NCBI GenBank assembly: GCA_050950785.1
Contig: JBMNIG010000008.1
Span: 1-49,238 of the forward strand
Direction: 5' to 3'
DNA length: 49,238 nucleotides
Source of the DNA: JAAYOS01 sp050950785
GTDB lineage: Bacteria > Bacillota > Clostridia > Oscillospirales > JAAYOS01
Translations under genes and position numbers: made by a program
Notes under the pieces: generated by a model
Told to the model about the DNA's origin: nothing
What the model saw: only the letters and a program-made list of their open reading frames with translations
Databases searched by the model: none
Shown here: positions 26,693 through 35,202 of the stretch, in pieces
Layout of the letters: the number at the start of each line of letters is the position of its first letter
Position numbering within the stretch: position 1 is the stretch's first letter

Positions 26693-26742
26693 AAAATATG
26701 ATAGAGATATGTTAGAACAGATTTTTTATACTATCGAGAGGG

Positions 26743-27885
26743 GTGTGCGACATTAAAAAGAATGAGCTAAAAAAAAGCTGTCTTCGTATTATTATTGCAG
26801 TGATACTCATATTGCTGCCCACTTTACTGCGTAAAATAATATCCTCTGCGTGGATATCGAACTCTTTCAAACCTGTTTCGCGGTATGTTTCACGAACTTT
26901 GTCGAGCCTCTCGGGAATATTCCCATTTTCACTGGCTGAGATATTGTTATACCTGCTGATAATTGGGACTCTGTTCTACATAATCATTACGATATTCAAT
27001 GTGATCAGGAAAAAGAGGCCTGCTGTCTATCTCTTGAGATGTGCCACAAAAATCGCGCTGACTGCATGTTCTATGATTTTCATCTTTAACATGTTGTGGG
27101 GTCTCAACTATTTTTCGCTCTCATTGGCCGATGAGTTGAACATGGAAGTTGGCCGTTACTCAGTTGAAGTCCTTAGTCTTACAACCGCAAGTTTTGTTGA
27201 AGAACTAAACGACATTGCAGGGGAAGTTCCCAGGGATCAAAATGGTGTCAGCCAATTTGGATCATTTAAGATGTTGTCAGCTATGGCTGTCGAAGGATGG
27301 AGCAATTTAGCAAAATCCACCGGAGCATTTGAGAATGTACGTGTTACTAAGCCAAAGGCACTTTCTCCTATGGCGGGGGAACTCATGTCCCGGGCCGGAA
27401 TAACGGGAATCTACATACCGTTCACGGGTGAAGCAAACGTCAATGCCGGGATTCCCGACTCTTCTCTGCCGTTTACAATGGTGCATGAGCTAGCGCATGC
27501 GGCAGGTGTTGCGCCCGAGAATGAAGCAAACTTCGCTGCGTTTTTGGCTTGCAGAGAAAATCCGAACCCGGAGTTTAGATATTCCGGTTATCTCAGTGCC
27601 TTTGTTTACAGTTATAACGCTCTCTATAAAGAAGACGCGGGGGCTGCGAGTTCGCTGTTAGGCCAACTTGATGAACGGGTTTTGGCTGACTTAAAGTACC
27701 GATCTGATTATTGGAAGAGATACGAAGGAGAAATGAGGACTATAGGCACAAAGGTAAATAATACATATTTAATGGTGATGAAGCAGACCAATGGTGTAAA
27801 GAGTTATGGAAAGGTCGTTGATTTGCTCATAGCCGATTATGTGGCACGCAATGGGAATCCCGATTTAGATCCTGATTTTGCATAA
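26743..27885 (+). CDS. DUF3810-type membrane zinc metalloprotease
   Basis: 380 residues. About three membrane helices lie in the first 125 residues (about 14-30, 60-86 and 104-120), followed by an extracytoplasmic domain. The zinc motif HELAH is at about 248-252, with a possible third ligand in E-N-E-A-N-F-A-A-F at about 260-270. This combination fits the DUF3810 family of uncharacterised putative peptidases in Firmicutes. The start is uncertain: the GTG at 26743 directly abuts GAGAGG. An ATT at 26752 would be better spaced but is rare as a start codon. Confidence 0.75.
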   Translation: MCDIKKNELKKSCLRIIIAVILILLPTLLRKIISSAWISNSFKPVSRYVSRTLSSLSGIFPFSLAEILLYLLIIGTLFYIIITIFNVIRKKRPAVYLLRCATKIALTACSMIFIFNMLWGLNYFSLSLADELNMEVGRYSVEVLSLTTASFVEELNDIAGEVPRDQNGVSQFGSFKMLSAMAVEGWSNLAKSTGAFENVRVTKPKALSPMAGELMSRAGITGIYIPFTGEANVNAGIPDSSLPFTMVHELAHAAGVAPENEANFAAFLACRENPNPEFRYSGYLSAFVYSYNALYKEDAGAASSLLGQLDERVLADLKYRSDYWKRYEGEMRTIGTKVNNTYLMVMKQTNGVKSYGKVVDLLIADYVARNGNPDLDPDFA

Positions 27886-27942
27886 TACGGCGCAAGAAAT
27901 GCTTTTCGATTTGTGCCGTCAATATATGCGGGAGGTGCAAAG

Positions 27943-29487
27943 ATGAACAGTTGCATCCTTGCTCTTGACCAAGGGACAACAAGTTCACGCGCGATCATTT
28001 TTGACCGGAACGGGCGGGAAATGGCACGAGGGCAGAATGAGTTCCCGCAGTACTATCCGGAGCCCGGTTGGGTTTCACACAGCCCAATGGAGATTCTTCA
28101 ATCGCAGTACGCAGCAATACTGGAGGCGTTTAGAGCATTTGATGAGCTGAACGCTGACGCCGGCGTAAAAGAACCTCTGGATATTGCAGCAATAGGGATA
28201 ACGAATCAGCGCGAAACTACTGTCGTTTGGGACAGGAACACAGGTGAACCTATTTACGATGCGGTTGTCTGGCAATGTAGGAGATCGGCACCTATTTGTG
28301 AGGAGATCCTCTGCGATGCGGAGCTAACTAGCTACATAGCCAGGACCACCGGACTTTTACCCGATGCGTATTTTTCTGCGACAAAGCTCAAATGGATTTT
28401 GGACAATGTTCCGGGGGCAAGAGAATCAGCGGAAAAAGGTGAGCTTCTATTCGGCACGATCGATACATGGCTCATATGGAATATGACCGGTGGAGAAGTG
28501 CACGCAACCGACTATTCCAATGCTTCACGCACTATGCTTTACGACATACACAACTTGTGCTGGGACAAGCGAATTTGTGAGTGGCTTGAGATACCCCTAT
28601 CTATGCTGCCCGAGGTGTGTCCTACTTCACATTGCTATGGGACGGTGTCTAGTGATTCAGGACTGCCTGAAGAGCTGATCGGAGTGCCCATTGCGAGCGC
28701 AGCAGGTGATCAGCAGGCAGCACTGTTTGGCCAGGCATGCTTTAACAAAGGGGATGTAAAAAACACGTACGGAACCGGCTGTTTTCTGATAATGAACACC
28801 GGCAAGGAGTGCGTGCTGTCAAATAATCGTTTACTATCGACTATAGCTTGGGGCATAGGTGATGAGATCACTTACGCCCTTGAGGGGAGCGTATTCAACG
28901 CCGGTTCAGTGATAAAATGGTTGCGAGATGATCTTGGAATCATTTCAACTGCCAGAGAGTGCGATGTATTGGCTGAAAGTGTACCCGATACAGGTGGTGT
29001 GTATTTTGTGCCTGCATTCACCGGACTTGGTGCTCCATATTGGGATATGTATGCCAGAGGTACGATAATTGGTATAACGCGCGGAACGGGAAGGGCACAA
29101 ATTGCCAGAGCGGTAATTGAGGCAATAGCACACCAAAGTGCGGATCTTCTAGACGCCATGCGCGAAGATGTTGGGGCACATATAGGCGAGATACGCGTTG
29201 ACGGGGGAGCCTCGGTCAGTAATATTATGATGCAATTTCAGGCTGACATATCAGGTGCCCGGGTACTTCGCCCCTTCAGAGCTGAGACGACTGCATGGGG
29301 TGCTGCAGCGTTGGCCGGTCTTGCAATTGGTCTATGGAACGATATAGATGAGCTAAAGGAACTTTGGAGCAGTGACTGCACTTTCGAACCCGCTATGTCA
29401 CCTGAAGTTAGGATAGCAAAGCGTAAAGAATGGGCGCGTGCTGCCAATCGTTCACTATCATGGGCTGATAAAGTCGAAATCTGTTGA
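27943..29487 (+). CDS. glpK: Glycerol kinase
   Basis: FGGY-family kinase that phosphorylates glycerol with ATP to glycerol 3-phosphate. 514 residues, slightly longer than the usual about 500. The N-terminal phosphate loop is LDQGTTSSRAIIFD, followed by GITNQRETTVVWD, the catalytic region WQCRRSAPIC, and the C-terminal DGGASVSN. I choose the ATG at 27943, preceded by GGGAGG. The frame runs 10 codons further upstream without a site. No glpF, glpD or dhaK gene is adjacent, so it may be regulated on its own. Confidence 0.95.
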   Translation: MNSCILALDQGTTSSRAIIFDRNGREMARGQNEFPQYYPEPGWVSHSPMEILQSQYAAILEAFRAFDELNADAGVKEPLDIAAIGITNQRETTVVWDRNTGEPIYDAVVWQCRRSAPICEEILCDAELTSYIARTTGLLPDAYFSATKLKWILDNVPGARESAEKGELLFGTIDTWLIWNMTGGEVHATDYSNASRTMLYDIHNLCWDKRICEWLEIPLSMLPEVCPTSHCYGTVSSDSGLPEELIGVPIASAAGDQQAALFGQACFNKGDVKNTYGTGCFLIMNTGKECVLSNNRLLSTIAWGIGDEITYALEGSVFNAGSVIKWLRDDLGIISTARECDVLAESVPDTGGVYFVPAFTGLGAPYWDMYARGTIIGITRGTGRAQIARAVIEAIAHQSADLLDAMREDVGAHIGEIRVDGGASVSNIMMQFQADISGARVLRPFRAETTAWGAAALAGLAIGLWNDIDELKELWSSDCTFEPAMSPEVRIAKRKEWARAANRSLSWADKVEIC

Positions 29488-29509
29488 TTACAGCAGACAA
29501 GTGAGACAA

Positions 29510-29564
29510 GGGGACGGTTTTTCTGTCTTGGAGCTGGTTGCTAAGACAGAAGAACCGTCTTTTA
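29510..29564. repeat. Dispersed hairpin repeat downstream of glpK
   Basis: GACGGTTTTTCTGTCTT (about 29515-29531) pairs imperfectly with AAGACAGAAGAACCGTC (about 29545-29561) around a 13-base loop. It begins with the shared GACAAGGGGACGG core and ends in TTTT. It may act as the glpK terminator. Confidence 0.75.
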
Positions 29565-29830
29565 TCAAACAATATTAACTATATTATACTGTATCAAGCT
29601 GTAATAGAATACATCATAAAATATTAAACCCATATTGACACTCCTCATGACGAAGTCACGGGATATCGGCTAGAGTTCTTTGTTAACAGTATTAAACTTG
29701 TCTAAACATGTCGAATCTCGTCAAACAATTAACGAAGTGTAGAATATTTGACAAATTTATTGAAATTGCTCTCAAAAGTAACAAACATTTAATATATTGT
29801 AAATACTGGTTTAAAATGTATATATTATTA
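29565..29830. other. AT-rich spacer, no supported gene
   Basis: Frames here lack ribosome binding sites and known motifs. A 73-codon plus-strand frame (29708-29929) overlaps the hairpin-rich element and I do not accept it. Confidence 0.4.
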
Positions 29831-29832
29831 TA

Positions 29833-29975
29833 TTACTCGCAAGAAGTGATAGCAGTTTTCATCTTTTCCCTCCTTTGGGGCGGCGGTGCCGCCTCGTTTT
29901 CTTGTCTAAATGACTCTGCCCAAATATAACAGCGAACTCTGCTGTTTAAGATGAAAATGTTCCGTTGCAAGGATT
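29833..29975 (-). ncRNA. Structured RNA-like leader with a 9-codon ORF (candidate)
   Basis: Read on the minus strand, the 5' arm CATTTTCATCTT (about 29953-29964) can pair with AAGATGAAAA, which holds the ATG at 29862. Between the arms are AACAGC/GCTGTT with a 7-base loop, a stem UUUGGGC with GCCC(C)AAA, and inside it GUC/GAC and GGCGG/CCGCC hairpins. AAAGGAGGG lies 5 bases before the ATG, and the frame reads M-K-T-A-I-T-S-C-E then TAA at 29833. This looks like a leader that hides a start codon. No gene follows on the minus strand before glpK, which is antisense, so it is orphaned or a relic. The fold was judged by eye only. A plus-strand RNA with the same helices is equally possible in principle. 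Confidence 0.4.
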
Positions 29976-30074
29976 GCATTATATTCGTGGCATCTTATTA
30001 TCAGGATTCCAGTCGTTAAAAGAAACCTTAATTTCAGTAAATAATTTATCAGATTTCAGTAAAAGGAAGATAAG

Positions 30075-30152
30075 ACAAGGGGAAGTTTGTGACACAGTCA
30101 GCAGTCCCCTCTCTTGGAGCTTAGTCCAAGACAGAAGAACCGTCCCCTTGAA
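30075..30152. repeat. Dispersed hairpin repeat upstream of the oadB terminator
   Basis: Contains CAAGGGGAA, AGTCCCCTCTCTTGG and CAAGACAGAAGAACCGTCCCC TTG. The last block is the same core as at 14965-15160 and 29510-29564. The copy is incomplete on the left. Confidence 0.7.
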
Positions 30153-30154
30153 TC

Positions 30155-30197
30155 AAAAGCCTCCTGTCAAATATGCTTGACAGGAGACTTTTTAATT
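30155..30197 (-). terminator. Terminator of the decarboxylase operon
   Basis: CTCCTGTCAA (30161-30170) pairs with TTGACAGGAG around a 6-base loop. On the minus strand it is followed by GCTTTTG. It also has a T-run on the plus side, so it can act in both directions. Confidence 0.7.
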
Positions 30198-30226
30198 TTA
30201 GCTATTAAGTTTGAGTGTAACTTTAA

Positions 30227-31402
30227 TTATCCACCAAATGCTGTTAACAGGAAGCCGGCTGCAACTGCAGAACCGATAACACCAGCTACGTTAGGGCCCA
30301 TGGCGTGCATAAGCAAGAAGTTGGAGGGATTTGCCTTTTGGCCTTCCACTTGGCTTACACGCGCTGCCATTGGAACTGCGGATACACCGGCTGATCCAAT
30401 GAGTGGGTTGACCTTGCCTTTGGTTGCCCAGTACATAATTTTGCCGAAAAGAAGTCCGCCAAATGTACTGAAGCTGAAGGCAAAAAGACCTAGCGCAACA
30501 ATCTTTATTGTCTCGAATGTGAGGAATCGGCCTGCTACTGTGGTGGCGCCGACGCTAATGGATAGGAAAATCGTAACGATGTTCATAAGCGCATTTTGGG
30601 CTGTGTCAGAAAGACGTGCCGTAACACCTGTCTCGCGAAGTAGATTTCCAAGCATTAGCATTCCAATGAGCGGAGCAACGTCGGGCAACAGCAATACAGT
30701 AAATATCGTTACAATGATGGGGAATACTATTTTCTCTGTTTTTGTGACTTCCCGGAGTTGTTCCATTTTTGTCTCGCGTTCCTTCTTTGTTGTAAGGAGA
30801 CGCATAATTGGAGGCTGGATCATTGGAATCAATGCCATGTATGAGTAGGCAGCAATAGCTATTGCGCCTAAGAGGTGTGGAGCAAGCTTTCCTGTAAGGA
30901 ATATGGCTGTTGGACCGTCCGCTCCTCCTATAATACCGATAGAAGATGCTTCTTGTACGTTAAAACCAAGAACGATTGCAAGTATAAATGCACAATAAAT
31001 ACCTAGCTGAGCAGCCGCTCCCAATAGAAGTGACTTAGGATTGGCAAGGAGTGGACCAAAGTCGGTCATTGCGCCAACACCTAAGAAAATCAAAGAGGGG
31101 TAAACTCCCGTTTTAATACCAATGTATAGAATGTCGAGTAATCCACCGCTTTTAAGGACGTTGGCGTAGTCGACTTCACCCTGCCACAACTCCGGGTGGT
31201 ACATGTTGGCACCAGGAAGATTGGTAAGCAGCATACCAAAAGCAATACCAACCAAGAGGAGGGGCTCAAACTTTTTGACAATGCCCATATAGAGCAAAAC
31301 ACAGGCAAGTCCGATCATAATCAGCTGACGCCAGTCCGTGCTCATCAGGTAAAAACCCGACATCTCCCAAATACCTTTTAGAATTTCACCAATTGAACTC
31401 AT
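30227..31402 (-). CDS. oadB: Sodium-translocating decarboxylase beta subunit
   Basis: The membrane subunit that decarboxylates carboxybiotin and pumps Na+ out of the cell. 391 residues with about nine or more membrane helices. The conserved core GIIGGADGPTAIF contains the aspartate known to be essential in this family. IYWATKGKVNPLIGSAGVSA-type sequence near the C-terminus is also typical. It is the last gene of the operon, 11 bases after the biotin carrier. The subunit alone does not tell oxaloacetate from methylmalonyl-CoA, glutaconyl-CoA or malonate systems. The alpha subunit points to oxaloacetate or pyruvate. Confidence 0.94.
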   Translation of the reverse strand: MSSIGEILKGIWEMSGFYLMSTDWRQLIMIGLACVLLYMGIVKKFEPLLLVGIAFGMLLTNLPGANMYHPELWQGEVDYANVLKSGGLLDILYIGIKTGVYPSLIFLGVGAMTDFGPLLANPKSLLLGAAAQLGIYCAFILAIVLGFNVQEASSIGIIGGADGPTAIFLTGKLAPHLLGAIAIAAYSYMALIPMIQPPIMRLLTTKKERETKMEQLREVTKTEKIVFPIIVTIFTVLLLPDVAPLIGMLMLGNLLRETGVTARLSDTAQNALMNIVTIFLSISVGATTVAGRFLTFETIKIVALGLFAFSFSTFGGLLFGKIMYWATKGKVNPLIGSAGVSAVPMAARVSQVEGQKANPSNFLLMHAMGPNVAGVIGSAVAAGFLLTAFGG

Positions 31403-31413
31403 ATATATCCATC

Positions 31414-32202
31414 CTAACCCAAGACAACCAAAGGAGCGCCGGTATCGACCGAAGCACCTTGTGTCGTAATAACTTGAACAACCACGCCATCTCTGGGGGC
31501 CACGATTTCATTTTCCATCTTCATGGCCTCAAGAATCAGGAGGACCTGTCCCTTTTTAACGGATTGGCCTTGGGAGACTTTTATGCTTAATATGGTTCCG
31601 GGCATAGGTGCTGACACAGTTTCTCCGTTTGCAGGGACTGCAACGGGAGCTTGAGCCGGTGCGGGAGCAGGGGCAGCTTGCTGTGCAGGAGCTGGCGCAG
31701 GAGCAGGTGCAGGAGCAGTCACTTGTGCTGGAGCTGCTTGCGGTGCCGCAGCTGGAACCGAAACAGCGCCCGGAGTTCCAAATATCACGAGTGGAGCGCC
31801 TGTATCAACCGAGGCTCCCTGGCTTACAGGTATCGCACCAATAGTTCCGTCGTGTGGTGCAACGATCTCGTTTTCCATCTTCATGGCTTCGAGGATCAGG
31901 AGGACCTGTCCTTTTTTTACGGTATCACCGGGTGAGACTTTTATGCTTAAGATCGTACCCGGCATTGGAGATGCAACCACATCTCCGCCTGCTTGTACAG
32001 GTGCCGGTGCGGCCGGAGCTGCAGCTACGGGTGCTACCGCCGGAGCCGGTGCAGCTTGTGGAGCAGGTGCTGCTACAGGAGCAGGAGCCGCTTGCGGTGC
32101 TGCAGCGGGTGCATATGCGGCATATTCATCAACGAGGATGGCCTCGCCTTTTTCGACTTCCACCTCGTATGTCTTTCCGTTCAAAGTCACTTTATATTTC
32201 AT
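31414..32202 (-). CDS. Biotin carrier protein with two tandem biotinyl domains
   Basis: 262 residues. The N-terminus (1-25) is the usual short beta segment of decarboxylase carriers. An Ala/Pro-rich flexible linker (about 28-72) follows, then a first biotinyl domain (about 74-143) with LEAMKMENE and lysine 108. A second Ala/Pro-rich linker (about 144-193) leads to a second biotinyl domain (about 194-262) with the same motif and lysine 228. The two lysines are exactly 120 residues apart, and DNA in the two domains is also clearly similar. Typical carriers have one. It lies between oadG and oadB, so it swings carboxybiotin between the carboxyltransferase and the membrane pump. A biotin ligase must be elsewhere. 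Confidence 0.93.
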   Translation of the reverse strand: MKYKVTLNGKTYEVEVEKGEAILVDEYAAYAPAAAPQAAPAPVAAPAPQAAPAPAVAPVAAAPAAPAPVQAGGDVVASPMPGTILSIKVSPGDTVKKGQVLLILEAMKMENEIVAPHDGTIGAIPVSQGASVDTGAPLVIFGTPGAVSVPAAAPQAAPAQVTAPAPAPAPAPAQQAAPAPAPAQAPVAVPANGETVSAPMPGTILSIKVSQGQSVKKGQVLLILEAMKMENEIVAPRDGVVVQVITTQGASVDTGAPLVVLG

Positions 32203-32279
32203 AGATCAAAATCCTTTCATTCATCCAAGGAATATGGTGATTAGGGACGTATTGAGGATGCGTTTCAAGGCGAGCAGGC

Positions 32280-32657
32280 TTAATCTATCCGCTTTATCGA
32301 TTTGAAACGCAGTTGATTGAGCGGTACTTTGAGATGGTCGGCGACAATGGCCATAACCATAGCAGCCTGCTTATCCGGGACATTATTGAGCTTGATCTCG
32401 CCGACAGAGCCGGGTGCTAGTTCATTGTTAGCATTTCCTGCTTGAGTATAACTTGTTGATGGAGCAGGGTTAGCTGTTGCGGCTGTTGCCTGGGTTGCAT
32501 CTTGGATGGGTTTGTTGTTTTCTTTTGAAAAGATCCTTGTAAGAATAGCCAATACGACCATCAATGCAATCAGCACTGCAAATACAATGCCTATTCCCAA
32601 AATAGAAAGGCCCCCCGCTTCTGATAGTGTTACATTTGTCAAGGCGGTTTTTAACAT
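32280..32657 (-). CDS. oadG: Decarboxylase pump gamma-type subunit
   Basis: 125 residues with one membrane helix at about 18-42 near the N-terminus (GIGIVFAVLIALMVVLAIL). A variable Ala/Pro/Thr linker follows, then a C-terminal segment that in this family helps attach the alpha subunit and biotin carrier to the membrane. The gene lies 12 bases after oadA and 77 bases before the biotin carrier gene. It is in the expected place and size for OadG, whose sequence is always poorly conserved. Confidence 0.84.
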   Translation of the reverse strand: MLKTALTNVTLSEAGGLSILGIGIVFAVLIALMVVLAILTRIFSKENNKPIQDATQATAATANPAPSTSYTQAGNANNELAPGSVGEIKLNNVPDKQAAMVMAIVADHLKVPLNQLRFKSIKRID

Positions 32658-32669
32658 TTAGCCTTCCTC

Positions 32670-34046
32670 CTATGCTTCAACAATGGTGTATACAGCCCTG
32701 TTTTCTTCCTTTTCCGTGCGCTCTTTAAGGAATCTTTCAGCTATAGCCGGGAAGAGTGCATAGCTTAGAACATCCTCATCAGACTTTGCATACTCACCGA
32801 TCTCTTTTTTGAAATTTTCAAACTCAGGAGAGAGAGATGCAGCGTATCTGTCAGTGATACGGGGCTCGTCACCAAGTACTTTTTTGACTATCTCAGAATC
32901 GATCTCTCCGGGAGGAGTGCCATATTCGCCACGGACATAAGAGCGGATCTCTTTAGAGATGTTTTTGTAGCGCTCACCGGTAATCACATTGCTTACAGCC
33001 TGAACGCCAACCATCTGACTCATGGGTGTAACAAGTGGCGGATAGCCGAGTTCTGCACGTACCTTAGGAGTCTCCTCGAGCACCTCGGACAGACGATCGA
33101 TAGCATTTTGTGCCTTAAGCTGTGCAATCAAGTTTGAAAGCATTCCACCGGGGATCTGGTAATTGAGTGCATCCGTCTCGACACCCATTACATATGGGTC
33201 CAAAAGGCCGGTTTCGAGGTAATTGTTCTTTACAGGTTTGAAGTAGTCATTGATTTCCTTCAGTACATCATAATCAAGGTCAACTTCGTATCCTAACTGG
33301 CGTAGTGAATAGACCATGGATTCTGTGGAGTATTGAGATGTTCCACCAGACATGCTGGATATTGAAGTATCGATTATATCGGCACCGGCTTCAACTGCTT
33401 TTAGAAGAGTCATGGGTGCAAGTCCTGTGGTAGAGTGGGTGTGGAGGTCAATAGGAACCTTGACGGTCTCTTTAAGAGCTTTGACCAGGTCATATGCCTC
33501 TTTTGGACCCATGATACCGGCCATATCCTTTATGCAAATTGAGGAAGCACCCATCTCTTCCATTTGTTTACCAAGTTTAGCATACGCTTCCAGGGTGTGA
33601 ACAGGTGATGTGGTATATGATATAGCGATCTGGGCTTCACCACCGCGTTTGATAGTTTCATCGACTGAAACCTCAAGGTTGCGAAGGTCGTTGAGCGCAT
33701 CGAATATACGGATGATGTCAATGCCGTTTTCTATAGATTTTGCCACAAACTTACGGACAACGTCATCAGGATAGTGCTTGTAGCCTAGAAGGTTCTGACC
33801 ACGAAGGAGCATCTGAAGCTTTGTGTTCTTGACGTTTTTGCGTATGTTGCGAAGCCGCTCCCATGGATCCTCGTTCAGGTAGCGAAGGCATGAATCGAAC
33901 GTGGCGCCGCCCCAGCATTCTAGAGAGTAGTAACCTGCCTTGTCCATGGCCTTGAGAACATCCTCAAAAACATTGTAGGGCATTCTTGTGGCCAGCAAAG
34001 ACTGTTGTGCATCTCGTAGCACAGTCTCTGTAAATCTGACTTTCAT
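32670..34046 (-). CDS. oadA: Oxaloacetate decarboxylase alpha / pyruvate carboxylase-type carboxyltransferase
   Basis: The soluble carboxyltransferase subunit that moves CO2 from oxaloacetate to biotin. 458 residues from the ATG at 34046, preceded by AAGGAGGA. HMGL-like barrel motifs are TVLRDAQQSL, the metal-region DLHTHSTTG, ECWGGATFD and RGQNLLGY. The conserved C-terminal domain of the family (PASP-type) ends at about 445. There is no biotinyl domain. It is supplied separately by the carrier gene two genes downstream. The frame runs 44 codons upstream without support. It heads a four-gene operon. Confidence 0.93.
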   Translation of the reverse strand: MKVRFTETVLRDAQQSLLATRMPYNVFEDVLKAMDKAGYYSLECWGGATFDSCLRYLNEDPWERLRNIRKNVKNTKLQMLLRGQNLLGYKHYPDDVVRKFVAKSIENGIDIIRIFDALNDLRNLEVSVDETIKRGGEAQIAISYTTSPVHTLEAYAKLGKQMEEMGASSICIKDMAGIMGPKEAYDLVKALKETVKVPIDLHTHSTTGLAPMTLLKAVEAGADIIDTSISSMSGGTSQYSTESMVYSLRQLGYEVDLDYDVLKEINDYFKPVKNNYLETGLLDPYVMGVETDALNYQIPGGMLSNLIAQLKAQNAIDRLSEVLEETPKVRAELGYPPLVTPMSQMVGVQAVSNVITGERYKNISKEIRSYVRGEYGTPPGEIDSEIVKKVLGDEPRITDRYAASLSPEFENFKKEIGEYAKSDEDVLSYALFPAIAERFLKERTEKEENRAVYTIVEA

Positions 34047-34482
34047 AAAATCCTCCTTTTTATTTATGGGAAAATTACATTTATTAATAAGCAACACACG
34101 CCCCCGATTATCTAAGTTGGACGGTGAGCAATGATGCCAATCTACCCCATTTTGACCATTCACTCTACATAATAACATATGGTGAACAAAATGGAAATGA
34201 GCATGTTAAATAAAATTAGAGAGAATATTCGCGCGTATTTAGATGGAATATTGATGCTATAATTAAAATAAATGGTGTCGAAATCTTCGCATGATTAATA
34301 TGACAATTATTGTGGTGATAATATATCAGCCATGATATGCGCACTCAATATTATACACAAAAAACTTGACACGCGGTTAAACGGTAATATATAATCTATT
34401 TTGCGCCAAACCGCGTTAAATATCTGTTTTATTATATAGTATATGCGTATGGCGTCGCAATGGAGTAAGGGAGGTGTTGCAG
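34047..34482. other. Divergent control region between oadA and rpmH
   Basis: AT-rich spacer that must hold promoters for both directions. It contains one DnaA-box-like word TTATACACA at 34351-34359, but no cluster of boxes. The strong rpmH promoter is listed separately. Confidence 0.5.
34366..34395 (+). promoter_or_regulatory. Promoter of the rpmH operon, with flanking inverted repeat
   Basis: TTGACA, 18-base spacer, TATAAT, about 87 bases before the rpmH start. ACGCGGTT (34371-34378) overlaps the -35 box and its complement AACCGCGT (34409-34416) lies 13 bases past the -10 box. The two may form an operator or looped RNA. Confidence 0.72.
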
Positions 34483-34617
34483 TTGAAGCGTACCTATCAG
34501 CCTAAGAAGCGTCAGCGTTCCCGCGAGCATGGTTTTCGCAAGAGGATGCGCACATCAAACGGTCGTAAAATCTTGAAAGCGCGTCGCGCAAAAGGAAGAG
34601 CACGCCTGACCCATTAA
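34483..34617 (+). CDS. rpmH: Ribosomal protein L34
   Basis: 44 residues starting from a TTG with GGGAGG about 9 bases upstream. The sequence begins MKRTYQPKKRQRSREHGF and ends RARLTH, the full-length form of L34. It is the first gene of the rpmH-rnpA-yidD-yidC-jag cluster that is conserved next to the origin region of many bacteria. Confidence 0.96.
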   Translation: MKRTYQPKKRQRSREHGFRKRMRTSNGRKILKARRAKGRARLTH

Positions 34618-34626
34618 GGAGGCGTC

Positions 34627-34971
34627 ATGATCTTTACAGAATCCCTTAAGGAAAATTATCAATTTAGGCGGCTTTACCGAAGAGGGAAAAGCGAAGCGGG
34701 TCCCTTTGTTGCGGTATACTGCTTAAAAAACGGCAAGGACATAAACAGGCTGGGAATCACGACCGGCGGAAAGCTGGGAAAGGCGGTTATCCGAAACCGG
34801 ATAAGACGGCGTATTATGGAAGCGTACCGACTCTCTGAGAATAGAATGAGGCGCGGATATGACATAGTAGTTGTAGCACGGGGTCGCTCGGTAGCCGCCA
34901 CTTATCATCAAATTGAATCGGACTTGCATAAATGTCTGCATAATCTTGGAATTATGCGTGAAGTGTTATGA
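34627..34971 (+). CDS. rnpA: Ribonuclease P protein component
   Basis: 114 residues. The protein cofactor of RNase P, which trims the 5' ends of tRNAs. The RNR-type motif KAVIRNRIRRRIMEAYR is typical of the family. It starts 9 bases after rpmH and its stop overlaps the start of yidD by 4 bases. Confidence 0.96.
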   Translation: MIFTESLKENYQFRRLYRRGKSEAGPFVAVYCLKNGKDINRLGITTGGKLGKAVIRNRIRRRIMEAYRLSENRMRRGYDIVVVARGRSVAATYHQIESDLHKCLHNLGIMREVL

Positions 34972-35177
34972 AATGGTTACTTCTAAAACTGATCGACTTC
35001 TATAGAAAAGGCATTTCACCAATGACACCACCTTCCTGCCGTTTCATCCCCACATGCTCCGAATACGCAAGACAAGCTATTGAAAAATATGGTGCCCTTA
35101 AAGGATCGTGGCTAGCGTTACGGAGATTGCTCAAATGTCATCCATTTCATAAAGGGGGATATGATCCGCTTCAATAG
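34968..35177 (+). CDS. yidD: Membrane protein insertion efficiency factor
   Basis: 69 residues. The three conserved cysteines are in SCRFIPTCSEYA and KCHPFHKGGYDP, the diagnostic YidD pattern. It is thought to help YidC-dependent membrane insertion. It overlaps rnpA and is followed by yidC 82 bases later. Confidence 0.95.
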   Translation: MKWLLLKLIDFYRKGISPMTPPSCRFIPTCSEYARQAIEKYGALKGSWLALRRLLKCHPFHKGGYDPLQ

Positions 35178-35202
35178 TTAGTTGTTACCGGTCCAATGAC
35201 CA

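Noticed and set aside
29708..29929. Plus-strand 73-codon frame through the structured element
   Set aside because: It runs through the GGCGGC hairpin and has no ribosome binding site.
31608..32305. Several plus-strand frames opposite the biotin carrier
   Set aside because: They mirror Ala/Pro-rich linker codons and have repetitive composition.
34351..34359. Origin of replication near rpmH
   Set aside because: Only one DnaA-box-like word (TTATACACA) was found. No cluster and no dnaA or dnaN gene is in the window.
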